From the NCBI GenBank assembly GCA_951640165.1, contig OX621255.1, positions 25,952,001 through 26,016,000 on the forward strand: a stretch of 64,000 nt of DNA, in the 5' to 3' direction. Both the position numbers and the translations under genes were made by a program. Each line of letters opens with the position of its first letter. Position 1 is the stretch's first letter. The DNA is from Pseudoips prasinana. Its lineage: Eukaryota; Arthropoda; Insecta; Lepidoptera; Nolidae. Shown here piece by piece: positions 35,101-39,816 of this stretch. The notes below the pieces were generated by a model. It saw only the letters and a list, made by a program, of their open reading frames with translations. It ran no database searches and was not told the DNA's origin.

Positions 35101-38100
35101 GCCCGAAGTCTGGAAGTTGGCGGTATTATACCCCCGTGCCTCGGAGAGCACGTAAAGCCGTCGGTCCTGTGCCTGATCTCTTTCCGGTCGTGTCGCTAGT
35201 CGTCCCATCGGATCATGAGAGTGATGGAATAGAAAGTGCCTCTGTGTTTGCGCATATACTTGTGCACTATAATATGTCCCGCGCAATTGGCTAATCTCCA
35301 TTGAGAATGGCCGCCGTGGCCGAAATTCGGTCGGGAAGACATCATATTTGAATTCGTTAGTCACGCTATTTTATATTGATAAATTATGACGCGCATCGTT
35401 ACCCTAAACTAGGTTGCAAAGTACGCAGAAAAATATACGGCGATGAGACCGTACATGGATAAAGTCCAATGCTGGACAAGCCTCCCCCAAAGAATCATCG
35501 TTTTATTTTTATTATTTTTGATGTGAAACATCTATAGCCGCACGTAAAACAGATTTCTGGCGTGGTGACGCATGCGCAATCGACTTTTTATTTTATCATT
35601 ATGACATATTTAGTTCCTATCACAATATGTTCTTTTCTGCATATTACTTTTACAAAATAATGTCGATGTTTCACATCTGCCAGGCGTCCCGTGACGGCTC
35701 ACATTTTTTTTAACAATATATCTATTTGCATAAACAAAAATCATATTGGGGGTTATCCATAATAGAGCCACGATGGGCGTTTTCGCCAACCCCGAGGAAA
35801 ACTGCTACTCACCATCATCAAAATGATCAAAAAAAAATATTTTTGATCAAAATGATCAAAATGATCAAAAATATTTTTATTAGAATTAATCCATATCTTA
35901 ATGGACATAGATTGTCAAACAGATGTTATAAGGCTACAGTTAGATTGTTTTATCATCATCATATTAACCGAAAGACGTTCATTGCTGGAAGAGAGCATAC
36001 CTGAAAAATCTCCACATCTGCCGGTCTTGCACTACCGCAACTAACGGCCACCAGTAACTCTCATAAAATCATCGGTCCATCATCATCTTGTAGAGAGCCC
36101 ATGGTGAGTCTCGTGGCATTAATTGATTTTGAGAAACTCTGCCTCCAATAATAGCTCCTACAGCCTACTTTTGCAAATACAAAGACGGTATCAACATCAG
36201 CAGAATTTCCCCAGAGAAGAACACCACATGAAAAAATGCTGTAGAAATAGCTAAAATTAACAATCCAAGCCGCATTTTCATCAGGGAGCTGTCTGATAGT
36301 TTTCACTAAAATGCCCCTAAATCAACTTAAATTGGATTAACGGCTTGCCACTTCACGTATTAGTAAGCCGAATTTCCCTAGCATTTTTACGTCACAGCCT
36401 GAGCCGAGGTTTGAACTCCAAAGAAGGTGCCCTCTGGTCAATTCCTCGCCGTGTGGGGAGACAAAGGGATAGGTAGAAATCCCCAGGGTTTATCACTTAA
36501 CCTTGGTAGGCTCGCCACTCGATGCTCAAGGTGATATCTCCAGGAACTTGTGACAACCGCTTCTAAAATACTAATCTAACTGCAAACGTCAAGTAAAAAA
36601 AATTACTAACTCATATTTACTTTTTTAGTCATGCTACGCTTTAAAACTAAAAGGCTTACACTTAGTCAACGTGCCTACATTCGCACTATCTATATTGGCA
36701 TTCGCAAAGAAGTTGATGAAAGCCAAACATGTGTCCCGACTACATCTCTACAACAGCTTCGAAGAAATCTTCAATACGTTACCGAAAGAAGTATTCCCGA
36801 AAGACTTAGGAGGAACTGGGGCCCTTACGTGTCAAGAAATTGCTGGTATGTATGAATTAAATTAGATTGTTTTGAATATTGTATGTATGTTGAGTATGGA
36901 GCCGTGTGGTTTACGGCCTAGAAAGAATATCAGGGTCACCTCATACCACGGTCACTCTCCTGTGGGTGTCGTAAAAGGTGACCAAGAAATACACAAGGTA
37001 ATCGGGCAGCAGCGTAACTGGTGTACCAGCTACCACTTAACTGCGGTCGCTAACGATGCCAAACGCGATGACTAAACCAAACCCCTCCAAATGGTAAAGT
37101 TATAGAAAACTTTAGAGGAGGCCTGTTTCTAACAGTGGACAATATCAAGCTGATGGTGATGTATATGAGTATGGTATTTATAGAATTCATGATACATATA
37201 ATCTATACATCTATACAAATAAATAAAATTGTAGTGTCTGTTTGTAATATTGAAATAACCGGTTTTTACTACATAAATATGAATATATATACGGTACATA
37301 CACCAAAATAACATTTTTTACAATTTTTGTCTGTCTGTCTGTCTGTTTGTTCCGGCTAATCTCTGAAACGGCGGGACCGATTTTGACGGAACTTTTATTG
37401 GCAGGTAGCTGATGTAATAAGGAGTAACTTAGGCTACTTTTATTTTAGACAAAGTCATTTATTTTACTAAAAAATAAAAAACAAAATAAACTAATTAACA
37501 CGCGGACGAAGTGGCGGGCACAGCTAGTTTATTATAATAATTTGAGTGGTCTGTTGGGTAAGTAGTTAGTGACCCTGACACCCTCGTTGATCAAGCGGTA
37601 CCGGTTCAATCGTAGATAATAAGGTCCTAGGTTCAAATCCCAGGTCGAGCCAAAAATAGATTTTGGTATTGAATTGTTGGTATTTGGTATAAAAAAAATT
37701 CACAATATCAACCAAGAGTCTGAGAGTCTGGCAGTATTTACACTCGGAGAGCACGTAAAGCTATCGGCCCCGTACCTAGACTTTCAAGTCGTGTCGCTAG
37801 TCATCCAATCGGATAAAGTTTGTAAACGATAAAGCTAACGTTAAGCCTACGAAACAAAAATCCAAGGATTTTAAACGCTCTCTTACACCTTTTATGTGCT
37901 GCATGTTAAATGTGCGCCATATTATGATCCAGAGGGGGCTACCGCCTAATTCACCGGTTATCGTGATCGTGATCTGCGTTCGAATAGATGAAGGTTAAAA
38001 ATTACTAAAGCATTCATTGAAACGGCTTCCATGAGCACATGAGACGTTATAAATGGTCAGGATTCGATTTTCAACGTTGAAACCGATTGAACGAATGATT

Positions 38101-38911
38101 TATTCATTTTTACCTTCATCTATTTGAACGTCGATCACGCATCATACGCTGTGCTAACTAAGCTGTGGAACTACCTTCCAAACGACTTGTTTCCAGACTT
38201 ATATAACATGGATTTATTCAAGGTTAGAGTGAACATGCATCCTGTGGGTACGCGCAGTCCACCTTCAACCACATCTTCACTTACCATCAAGTGAGATCGT
38301 GGTCAAGCGCAAACCCATTTTTCATTAAAAAAAATCTCGCGTAGATATTTCCCATACTATGTAAGCGCCGTCCACTTTGTAAGCAGACAAGGCAAGGCTA
38401 ACTTTGCACTGTCAAAGGCCTTGGCCTGACTGAATGTTAAGAGCGCACATTTTGACAATTTGAATTGAAAGCTGTAAATTTTTTCTCCACTCAACCACTT
38501 AATTGATATCCTAATGAAGACGGTAATAATCGTACTCGTTCCTAATTCGCGTTAGCAAATTCAGATCATCCGCTAACAATAAACACCTGGCATCTTTTAT
38601 TGCTTCAGGCAGGTCGTTTATCATTACTATGAACTGGAATGGCCCCAAATTGCTGCCCTGACTCACGCCTATCTAAGTAATCCTTGAAACGATATCCACC
38701 GTTCTCCTCATACTGTTGTCTGTTTCTCTTTTATCATATCATGTTTCTTGCAGACAATTGGTGCGAAACCCTCGAATCAGAAACCTGGACCAGTTACTTC
38801 AAGCAAGCAGAAAAGTTCTTCATCACGGACGAGTCGAAAAGAATAGGGCCACAGAGTAATGGTGAAACTTTTGGAGTTGATGGGTCATTTAGGAAATTGG
38901 CACTAGACTGA
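14107..38911 (+). CDS. Gene A: CRAL-TRIO domain lipid-transfer protein (alpha-TTP/clavesin-like)
   Basis: Join 14107-14133, 15145-15316, 29104-29320, 34298-34484, 36629-36845, 38754-38911: 978 nt, 325 aa. All five introns have GT donors and AG acceptors (phases 0, 1, 2, 0, 1), and the frame stays open across every junction. Residues about 40-90 form the helical CRAL-TRIO-N region ([11 protein letters not shown], then [18 protein letters not shown]). Residues about 105-265 form the lipid-binding fold, including [26 protein letters not shown] and the family signature VFPKDLGG (256-263). Length is normal for insect members (about 300-320 aa). No signal peptide or membrane segment is visible, so a cytosolic carrier of a small hydrophobic ligand (tocopherol, retinoid, carotenoid or phosphoinositide) is inferred from the family; the ligand cannot be told. 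ATG context GCAAAATG is good. Family assignment is firm; orthology is not. Confidence 0.9.
14340..14485 (-). repeat. Unclassified dispersed repeat in gene A intron 1
   Basis: Inverse-oriented relative of the blocks at 6060-6215 and 10120-10275 (contains CGTTGCGGGATCCAAGACAG). It shows that block was dispersed independently of the tandem duplication. Confidence 0.6.
14799..15042 (-). mobile_element. SINE-A copy
   Basis: Minus-strand SINE-A inside gene A intron 1, ending about 100 bp before the exon 2 acceptor; B-box GGTTCGAAACC slightly diverged. Confidence 0.8.
15145..15316 (+). CDS. Gene A coding exon 2 (N-terminal region and start of CRAL-TRIO-N)
   Basis: Acceptor TTATTCGCAG, donor GTAAGTAC. 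Residues 10-66 plus the first base of codon 67 (phase 1). It ends in [17 protein letters not shown], the family's 'W-x-x-x-QPHL' helix that precedes the first conserved intron. The same phase-1 position ends gene B coding exon 1. Confidence 0.9.
15368..15838. mobile_element. MITE-Q copy split by a LINE tail
   Basis: MITE-Q arms occupy 15368-15560 (CTACCGGCTAATTCGCCGAA) and 15777-15838 (GTTCGGCGACTTAGCCGGTA). Between them a minus-strand ~215-bp LINE-like tail (15561-15776) of the 1436-1640 family has inserted. The intact sister at 30030-30275 lacks this insert. Confidence 0.8.
15877..16516 (+). mobile_element. SINE-B copy interrupted by a second repeat
   Basis: The SINE-B head (15877-16004, with GAATTCGATTCCTATCCAGG) and tail (16405-16516, with CTGCTTAGTTTGGGATCAG) are separated by a ~400-bp repeat at about 16005-16400. 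That repeat begins GAAATTTATTCAGCACTT and contains GAGCAGTTGGCTAGCGCAAA; it recurs alone at 60880-61235. Confidence 0.75.
16520..16810 (+). pseudogene. LINE ORF2 C-terminus and 3' UTR
   Basis: Translates as [15 protein letters not shown], then [15 protein letters not shown] and stop, resembling the last residues of CR1/Jockey-type ORF2. It ends in AGAATAAATGATTTAAAAAA. About 290 bp, 5'-truncated. Confidence 0.5.
16811..17419. other. Unassigned intronic sequence
   Basis: AT-rich sequence of gene A intron 2. A 62-codon open frame at 17096-17284 looks like no protein I recognise and lacks splice context. Nothing else can be supported. Confidence 0.4.
17420..17805 (+). mobile_element. Helitron-type element with nested LINE tail
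   Basis: The left end TCACACTAATATTATAAAGG and right end GGTAAAACCGCAGGGCACAG followed by CTAG fit lepidopteran non-autonomous Helitrons. About 200 bp (17495-17697) inside it is a copy of the 1436-1640 LINE-like tail, so that tail inserted later. Confidence 0.7.
18072..18235 (-). mobile_element. SINE-B fragment
   Basis: Minus-strand SINE-B (GATCCCAAACTAAGCAGA on the plus strand, then GTGAGAATCCAACCCACGA), shortened in the body. Confidence 0.65.
18740..18990 (+). pseudogene. LINE ORF2 C-terminal remnant
   Basis: Reads [20 protein letters not shown], then [12 protein letters not shown], resembling the cysteine-rich C-terminus of I/R1-type LINEs. Trailing sequence (CACCCCAA.CAAGA) recurs near 25930. 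Decayed. Confidence 0.5.
19121..19370 (-). mobile_element. SINE-A copy (left of an inverted pair)
   Basis: Full-length minus-strand SINE-A. A plus-strand SINE-A follows at 19687-19955, making a ~250-bp inverted pair 316 bp apart within an intron. Confidence 0.85.
19420..19680 (-). mobile_element. SINE-G-like element with (GAT)n tail
   Basis: The plus strand begins CATCATCATCATCAG and CGTCCACTGCTGGACATATG, i.e. an RTE-like tail read in reverse, followed by a body with TTGGCGACCGCAGTTAAGTG. It lies between the inverted SINE-A pair. Confidence 0.65.
19687..19955 (+). mobile_element. SINE-A copy (right of an inverted pair)
   Basis: Clear tRNA-like head GTAGCCTAGTTGGTAGTGC and B-box GGTTCGAATCC, body through TAGTTTGGGGCTAGGATGAT, and a short duplicated CCCTAGATATTA end. 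Confidence 0.85.
20161..23855 (+). pseudogene. Decayed CR1/Jockey-group non-LTR retrotransposon
   Basis: About 3.7 kb in gene A intron 2. ORF1 tail: 20161-20532, ending in the [20 protein letters not shown] region typical of CR1-like ORF1. ORF2 endonuclease from about 20560: [28 protein letters not shown] and SDHKGI. Reverse transcriptase 22011-23252: [38 protein letters not shown] and catalytic FADD. Then a [10 protein letters not shown] tail and a 3' UTR. ORF2 is broken by a frameshift near 20720, TGA at 21256, frameshift near 21622, TAG near 21937 and frameshift near 23220. The 3' end is AATAAAGAACTTGAACTTG, i.e. a short (TTGAAC)n tail rather than poly(A), as in CR1-like elements. 5'-truncated and dead; clade placement (CR1/Daphne versus Jockey) is tentative. 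Confidence 0.9.
23940..24372 (+). pseudogene. RTE-type LINE ORF C-terminus
   Basis: Frames carry [35 protein letters not shown] and, after a shift, [12 protein letters not shown] before an ATGATGATG tail. These are hallmarks of the RTE-clade ORF 3' end. Several frameshifts; non-functional. Confidence 0.8.
24640..24895. other. Unassigned intronic AT-rich DNA
   Basis: Nothing recognised apart from poly-A/T tracts. Confidence 0.3.
24896..25278. repeat. 188-bp tandem duplication
   Basis: Two adjacent copies (the ATGCCAAATTTTAAT motif at about 24915 and 25103; period 188 bp) differ at only a handful of positions. Each contains GATTATCAGATTAATATTAG and GAATTTAAAGTTTTCATGGG. Recent local duplication of AT-rich, non-coding sequence. 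Confidence 0.85.
25380..25700. mobile_element. LINE remnants and LINE tail
   Basis: The end (25608-25690) reads [24 protein letters not shown] on the plus strand followed by TATGTATGTATG, matching 52195-52300. Upstream is AT-rich sequence that looks like the reverse strand of a LINE C-terminus. Truncated. Confidence 0.5.
25720..26754. other. Unassigned intronic DNA
   Basis: AT-rich, with no ORF, RNA or repeat that I can support. One block near 25925-25950 resembles the trailing sequence of the LINE remnant at 18740-18990. Confidence 0.35.
26755..27381 (+). repeat. 102-bp tandem array (minisatellite of fold-back units)
   Basis: Landmark ATTATTGTGAAAT recurs at 26848, 26941, 27043, 27145, 27247 and 27349: one 93-bp step, then four exact 102-bp steps. 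Each unit contains GAAATAGATT...AATCTATTTC and GATTATAAAATC inverted pairs, so it can fold. Because 102 is 34 codons, a 192-residue frame (26835-27413) with a 34-residue repeat stays open. I read that as a consequence of the period, not as a gene: no splice context and the composition is low-complexity. Confidence 0.9.
27382..27687 (-). mobile_element. Helitron (306 bp) inserted in the 102-bp array
   Basis: On the minus strand it starts TCTATACATATAATAAAATC and ends CCGCGGGGCACAGCTAG. It sits exactly between host A and T: the flanks ATTA/TAGTTG restore the array sequence ATTATAGT. A TCTGTCTGTCTG tract lies inside. Non-autonomous; no Rep/helicase. Confidence 0.9.
27688..27745 (+). repeat. Array remnant beyond the Helitron
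   Basis: The 102-bp unit resumes (TTTATAAAATCAACTATAAT...TTCGTGG) and then ends, confirming that the Helitron split the array. Confidence 0.85.
27746..27880 (+). mobile_element. SINE-G fragment
   Basis: GTAGAAGTCATCTATCAG through GTGATCGCGAACACG and AAGCGTGGCGATTAGGGCAT, the middle part of SINE-G without its tail. Confidence 0.6.
27881..28112 (+). mobile_element. SINE-A copy
   Basis: Full tRNA-like head with GGTTCGAATCC and body to GGATGATCTGTGTGACA; lies directly after the SINE-G fragment. Confidence 0.85.
28125..28362 (+). mobile_element. 5S-rRNA-derived SINE (SINE-E), diverged
   Basis: TAACTAGGCTTGCGGTCAGT and TAGATGGGTAGGACTACC match a diverged 5S rRNA 3' half. The body with TTCGGAGGGGATTTTAAG and GGCGGCTTGAATAACTCTGA is shared with 32335-32578. 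Confidence 0.6.
28440..28635 (-). mobile_element. SINE-C copy
   Basis: Minus-strand head TGGCGCAGCGGCTAAGACAG, B-box GGGTTCGAAACC and ACCCATAAATAGTTG body, ending at CCGCGACACAGGGATTAG. Confidence 0.75.
28835..29011. mobile_element. Fold-back element, copy 1 (72-bp arms)
   Basis: Arms 28835-28906 and 28940-29011 are inverted with only about two mismatches, around a 33-base centre. Ends read CCTCTAGCACGAG / CTCGTGCTAGAGG. It lies about 90 bp before the exon 3 acceptor. A second copy, in opposite orientation, lies beyond exon 3 at 29591-29733. Confidence 0.9.
29104..29320 (+). CDS. Gene A coding exon 3 (CRAL-TRIO-N to lipid-binding domain)
   Basis: Acceptor CTTATTTCAG, donor GTGAGTAA; residues 67-139, ending phase 2. 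It contains [20 protein letters not shown], the second half of the CRAL-TRIO-N helix pair, and [14 protein letters not shown], the first strand of the lipid-binding domain. Both flanking introns carry a fold-back element within about 270 bp of the exon. Confidence 0.9.
29365..29775 (+). mobile_element. SINE-B copy interrupted by fold-back copy 2
   Basis: Head with GGTTCGATTCCCACCCAGGA, tail with CTGCTTAGTTTGGGATCAG. After GGGATCAG the fold-back (29591-29733) intervenes, and the SINE resumes as CAGATGGCCGTGTGTAAATA, with CAG possibly the target duplication. Confidence 0.85.
29591..29733. mobile_element. Fold-back element, copy 2 (opposite orientation)
   Basis: Matches the reverse complement of 28835-29011, with about 40 bp of one outer arm deleted. 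Nested in the SINE-B, so its insertion is younger than that SINE. Confidence 0.9.
29776..29985 (+). mobile_element. SINE-G copy
   Basis: CATCCCGTGGGGGGCGTAGA through GCGATCGCCAACCTGTCTGC to GGGGAGGCTTTTGTCCAGCA, a near-complete member. Confidence 0.8.
30030..30275. mobile_element. MITE-Q copy (intact)
   Basis: Both arms present: CTACCGGCTAAGCCGCCGAA at left, GTTCGGTGACTTAGCCGGTA at right; centre with TGTGACGTCATAAATG. About 245 bp, used here as the reference for the interrupted copy at 15368-15838. Confidence 0.8.
30276..30644. other. AT-rich intronic DNA
   Basis: A loose repeat of TTGAA(A/C)ATTTATATTAATTT-like blocks about 105 bp apart (30433 and 30540); otherwise nothing recognised. Confidence 0.4.
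30645..30860 (+). mobile_element. SINE-B copy
   Basis: Head GGGTTCGATTCCCACCCAGG, body TGTTTGTCCTGTGTCTAGGT and tail CTGCTTAGTTTGGAATCAGA. Confidence 0.8.
31028..31059. repeat. Perfect 14-bp-stem hairpin
   Basis: CTGAAGAAACCACT and its exact complement around TTAT. A second, AT-only hairpin follows at about 31060-31105. Confidence 0.8.
31110..31583. other. Unassigned intronic DNA with one orphan ORF
   Basis: A 69-residue frame at 31242-31451 looks like no protein I know and has no splice signals of note. No repeat recognised. Probably non-coding. Confidence 0.35.
31584..31735. repeat. Direct repeats around a 28-bp perfect palindrome
   Basis: A perfect palindrome with a GCGCGC centre lies at 31616-31643. 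TCATACCACCTAGAACTAAC occurs at 31584 and again about 68 bp on; CATCGTAAAAATTCACTCTC also occurs twice. It looks like a short tandem duplication containing the palindrome. Confidence 0.8.
31770..32310 (+). pseudogene. RTE-clade LINE ORF C-terminus
   Basis: Frames carry [35 protein letters not shown], then [13 protein letters not shown] and [20 protein letters not shown]: the fingers-to-tail end of a BovB/RTE-type polymerase. Stops and frameshifts are present. Ends near AATAAACAGGTTTTATTATT. Confidence 0.85.
32335..32578 (+). mobile_element. 5S-rRNA-derived SINE (SINE-E), best copy
   Basis: Positions 32341-32413 (GAGGTTAAGCAACTAGGCTC, then AATGGGTGACCACC) align with the 3' half of 5S rRNA, including its internal A-box and C-box promoter elements. 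The unrelated body (CGTTTCGGAGGGCACGTTAA, GGCGGCTTGTACAACTCTGA) is shared with 28125-28362 and 40515-40800. This is a SINE, not a 5S gene. Confidence 0.8.
32579..33018. other. Unassigned intronic DNA
   Basis: AT-rich; nothing supported. Confidence 0.3.
33019..33235 (-). mobile_element. SINE-A copy with internal deletion
   Basis: Minus-strand SINE-A lacking the block containing GCTTAGTTTGGGGC; head and B-box intact. Confidence 0.8.
33236..33619. other. Unassigned intronic DNA
   Basis: No ORF or repeat recognised; runs of AATC/TAAATCTT-like low-complexity sequence near 33470-33510. Confidence 0.3.
33620..34043 (+). mobile_element. SINE-B copy split by a Helitron
   Basis: Head (CGTGGGTTCGATTCCCACC) to 33734 and tail from 33904 to the TGTCCCAGGATATTATTATT end. 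The two halves rejoin exactly as GTGTAA/TTATCTATATAAG once the Helitron is removed. Confidence 0.9.
33735..33903 (+). mobile_element. Short Helitron (169 bp) nested in SINE-B
   Basis: Starts TCTACTATATAAAAATAAGT, ends CCGCGGGGCACAGCTAG, inserted between A and T without target duplication, as Helitrons do. Confidence 0.9.
34173..34233 (+). mobile_element. SINE-D head fragment
   Basis: TGCCTCGTTAGTTCAGCGGT to GAGGTCCTGGGTTC: a tRNA-like head with no body, 64 bp before the exon 4 acceptor. Too diverged for a real tRNA gene; the 3' acceptor-stem half is absent. Confidence 0.6.
34298..34484 (+). CDS. Gene A coding exon 4 (lipid-binding domain)
   Basis: Acceptor TAATTCCAG, donor GTGAGCCT; residues 139-201, ending phase 0. 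Contains [20 protein letters not shown] and [20 protein letters not shown], matching the family's 'D-x-x-G' strand and following helix. It ends where the 'YPxxIKGIHxxN' strand of exon 5 begins. Confidence 0.9.
34545..34745 (-). pseudogene. RTE-like LINE 3' end
   Basis: The minus-strand frame resembles [20 protein letters not shown] and [17 protein letters not shown], the conserved C-terminus of RTE/Proto2-type elements. It lies about 60 bp after exon 4, in opposite orientation to gene A. Confidence 0.75.
34977..35370 (+). mobile_element. SINE-D copy, full
   Basis: Very tRNA-like head: TGCCTCGTTGGTCTAGCGGT, GCAGAAAATGAGATCCTGGG, TTCAAATCCCGGGTCGGGCC (A-box and B-box clear). The ~320-bp body contains GTCGGTCCTGTGCCTGATCT and GAATGGCCGCCGTGGCCGAA. 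The body marks it as a SINE; a tRNA gene would end after the head. Confidence 0.8.
35518..35688. mobile_element. MITE-S copy
   Basis: Ends with GATGTGAAACATCTATAGCC and, inverted, GATGTTTCACATCTGCC. A second copy at 44790-45000 lacks the right end but carries an extra ~60-70 bp GC-rich block. Confidence 0.65.
35940..36310 (-). pseudogene. RTE tail plus CR1/Jockey-like LINE fragment
   Basis: 35940-36070 resembles an RTE 3' end in reverse (CATCATCATATTAACCGAAA). 36080-36306 on the minus strand reads [20 protein letters not shown], a well-conserved stretch after the reverse transcriptase domain of CR1/Jockey-type LINEs. Both are decayed. Confidence 0.65.
36360..36590 (+). mobile_element. SINE-F-like copy, diverged
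   Basis: GAGCCGAGGTTTGAACTCCA and GGTGCCCTCTGG match the SINE-F core. It ends shortly before the exon 5 acceptor. Confidence 0.45.
36629..36845 (+). CDS. Gene A coding exon 5 (core of lipid-binding domain)
   Basis: Acceptor ACTTTTTTAG, donor GTATGTAT; residues 202-273 plus one base (phase 1). [20 protein letters not shown] is the central strand and gate-helix region; [14 protein letters not shown] carries the family signature. The basic cluster [11 protein letters not shown] (228-238) lies where CRALBP and clavesins have a phosphoinositide-binding cleft; that role is only inferred. Confidence 0.92.
36885..37150 (+). mobile_element. SINE-G variant
   Basis: GAGCCGTGTGGTTTACGGCC, CATACCACGGTCACTC, AAAGGTGACCAAGAAATACA and a TAGAGGAGGCCTGTTTCTAA end. 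The same variant is at 46480-46725. Confidence 0.65.
37210..37527 (+). mobile_element. Helitron (318 bp)
   Basis: Starts TCTATACAAATAAATAAAAT, has a GTCTGTCTGTCTG tract and ends GTGGCGGGCACAGCTAG followed by T. The 5' part recurs, truncated, at 51401-51515. Confidence 0.85.
37582..37805 (+). mobile_element. SINE-D copy
   Basis: CCTCGTTGATCAAGCGGTAC head, GGTTCAAATCCCAGGTCGAG B-box, then a shortened body to GGCCCCGTACCTAGACTTTC and CGTGTCGCTAGTCATCC. Confidence 0.7.
37928..38142. mobile_element. MITE-Q copy, diverged
   Basis: CTACCGCCTAATTCACCGGT at left and TTCATCTATTTGAACGTCGA at right; centre CATGAGCACATGAGACGT. Right terminal end missing. Confidence 0.6.
38145..38335 (+). pseudogene. LINE ORF2 C-terminal fragment
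   Basis: Translates [20 protein letters not shown] then [15 protein letters not shown], resembling the 'LWN-LP-D-FP--YN--FK-RV' end of some lepidopteran LINE ORFs. About 190 bp; ends near CATCAAGTGAGATCGTGG. Confidence 0.65.
38390..38672 (-). pseudogene. Reverse transcriptase fragment, antisense in gene A intron 5
   Basis: The minus strand reads [20 protein letters not shown] then [20 protein letters not shown], i.e. the 'QG-x-LGP' motif and the catalytic motif as LADD (normally Y/F-ADD) of a Jockey-type LINE. It is followed by stops and frameshifts. It ends about 80 bp from exon 6. Confidence 0.8.
38754..38911 (+). CDS. Gene A coding exon 6 (C-terminus)
   Basis: Acceptor GTTTCTTGCAG; residues 274-325, stop TGA 38909-38911. 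Begins [21 protein letters not shown] and ends with GSFRKLALD. The last exon of gene B ends in the matching GSFRKLDFD, the usual C-terminal tail of insect CRAL-TRIO proteins. Confidence 0.92.
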
Positions 38912-39667
38912 GTAAATAAAATAGCAAATTAATGGGTATGGATGTTTTGTGTGTCAGTTAAACATAGATTTTATTACAATATAATTATAAGTGATTAAAA
39001 TCCTGAGTTTTTTTTACTAGATAATTTCCTCCTGCAAGTGAGCCACAAGTATCATAAGTTACCGAATAGTATAAACATGATAGATCTTGTCGTCTTCGGT
39101 CTATTATTTATTTATTAACATTAGGGTGAAAAATACTAATAAAAAATATTTTTCTTTCAACCAATCATTTTAATGAAGTTTTCAACTATTAATTAACATT
39201 ATATTAAAACGTAACTTTTACCATTTAAAATATATACATATTATAAAAGTTAAAAACGTATTATGTGTACTCCGAACATGTAATAATTAATACATTGAAA
39301 ATAGATGTTTTATAAATGCTAACTTAGAAATACTTAATTGACCAATAAATATAATTTTAGATTAAATTAGTGAGCGAACTCTTGATACAATATAAGGTAA
39401 TTATTGATAATAGGATCCATAAGAAAACCAAAATTTAAATGGTTTAGTAGTATGTCAAGTAGCCGTCAAAAAATTCTACCCTCCATTTAGATTCATTTCG
39501 ATAAACAAAAACGCACTGATATTGAACCATGTTTGACTTTCTTAGACATATGATTATGTACACACATATCTTGACTTAAAATCTTTTTATATCGAGGCTT
39601 AGAATATCCTACTAATTTCTATTCCCTCAAGGTTTCGCTCACTATTTCAATATAATCTAATCAAAAA
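38912..39667. other. Convergent 3' region between genes A and B
   Basis: 756 bp between the two stop codons, AT-rich and without ORFs or recognised repeats. Possible poly(A) signals for gene A are AATAAA at 38915-38920 (only 4 nt past the stop, perhaps too close), 39138-39143 and about 39344. Gene B candidates (TTTATT on +) are near 39107-39116. If the far ones are used, the two 3' UTRs overlap antisense. Confidence 0.6.
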
Positions 39668-39816
39668 TTAATCAAAGTCTAGTTTTCTAAAGGATCCTGC
39701 TAAATACTCTTCATTAATGCTAGCATTTGGTCTCTTGTTCTCGTTCGAAACCATTTTCATGGCGTTTAGGAGAAACTGCTTGGTGTGAGTGCTCCTCATT
39801 TCTTTCTCGTACATAT
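39668..39816 (-). CDS. Gene B coding exon 6 (C-terminus)
   Basis: Acceptor TTTCTTTCCAG; residues 261-309. Reads DMYEKEMRSTHTKQFLLNAM, then EEYLAGSFRKLDFD and TAA (39668-39670). The phase-1 start corresponds exactly to the gene A exon 5/6 junction. Confidence 0.92.

Noticed and set aside
35098..35364. Overlapping ORFs on both strands at 35.1-35.4 kb
   Set aside because: Both lie within the SINE-D body.
38684..38911. Single-exon ORF beginning at 38684
   Set aside because: The part before 38754 is intron (acceptor CTTGCAG); only 38754-38911 matches the CRAL-TRIO C-terminus.
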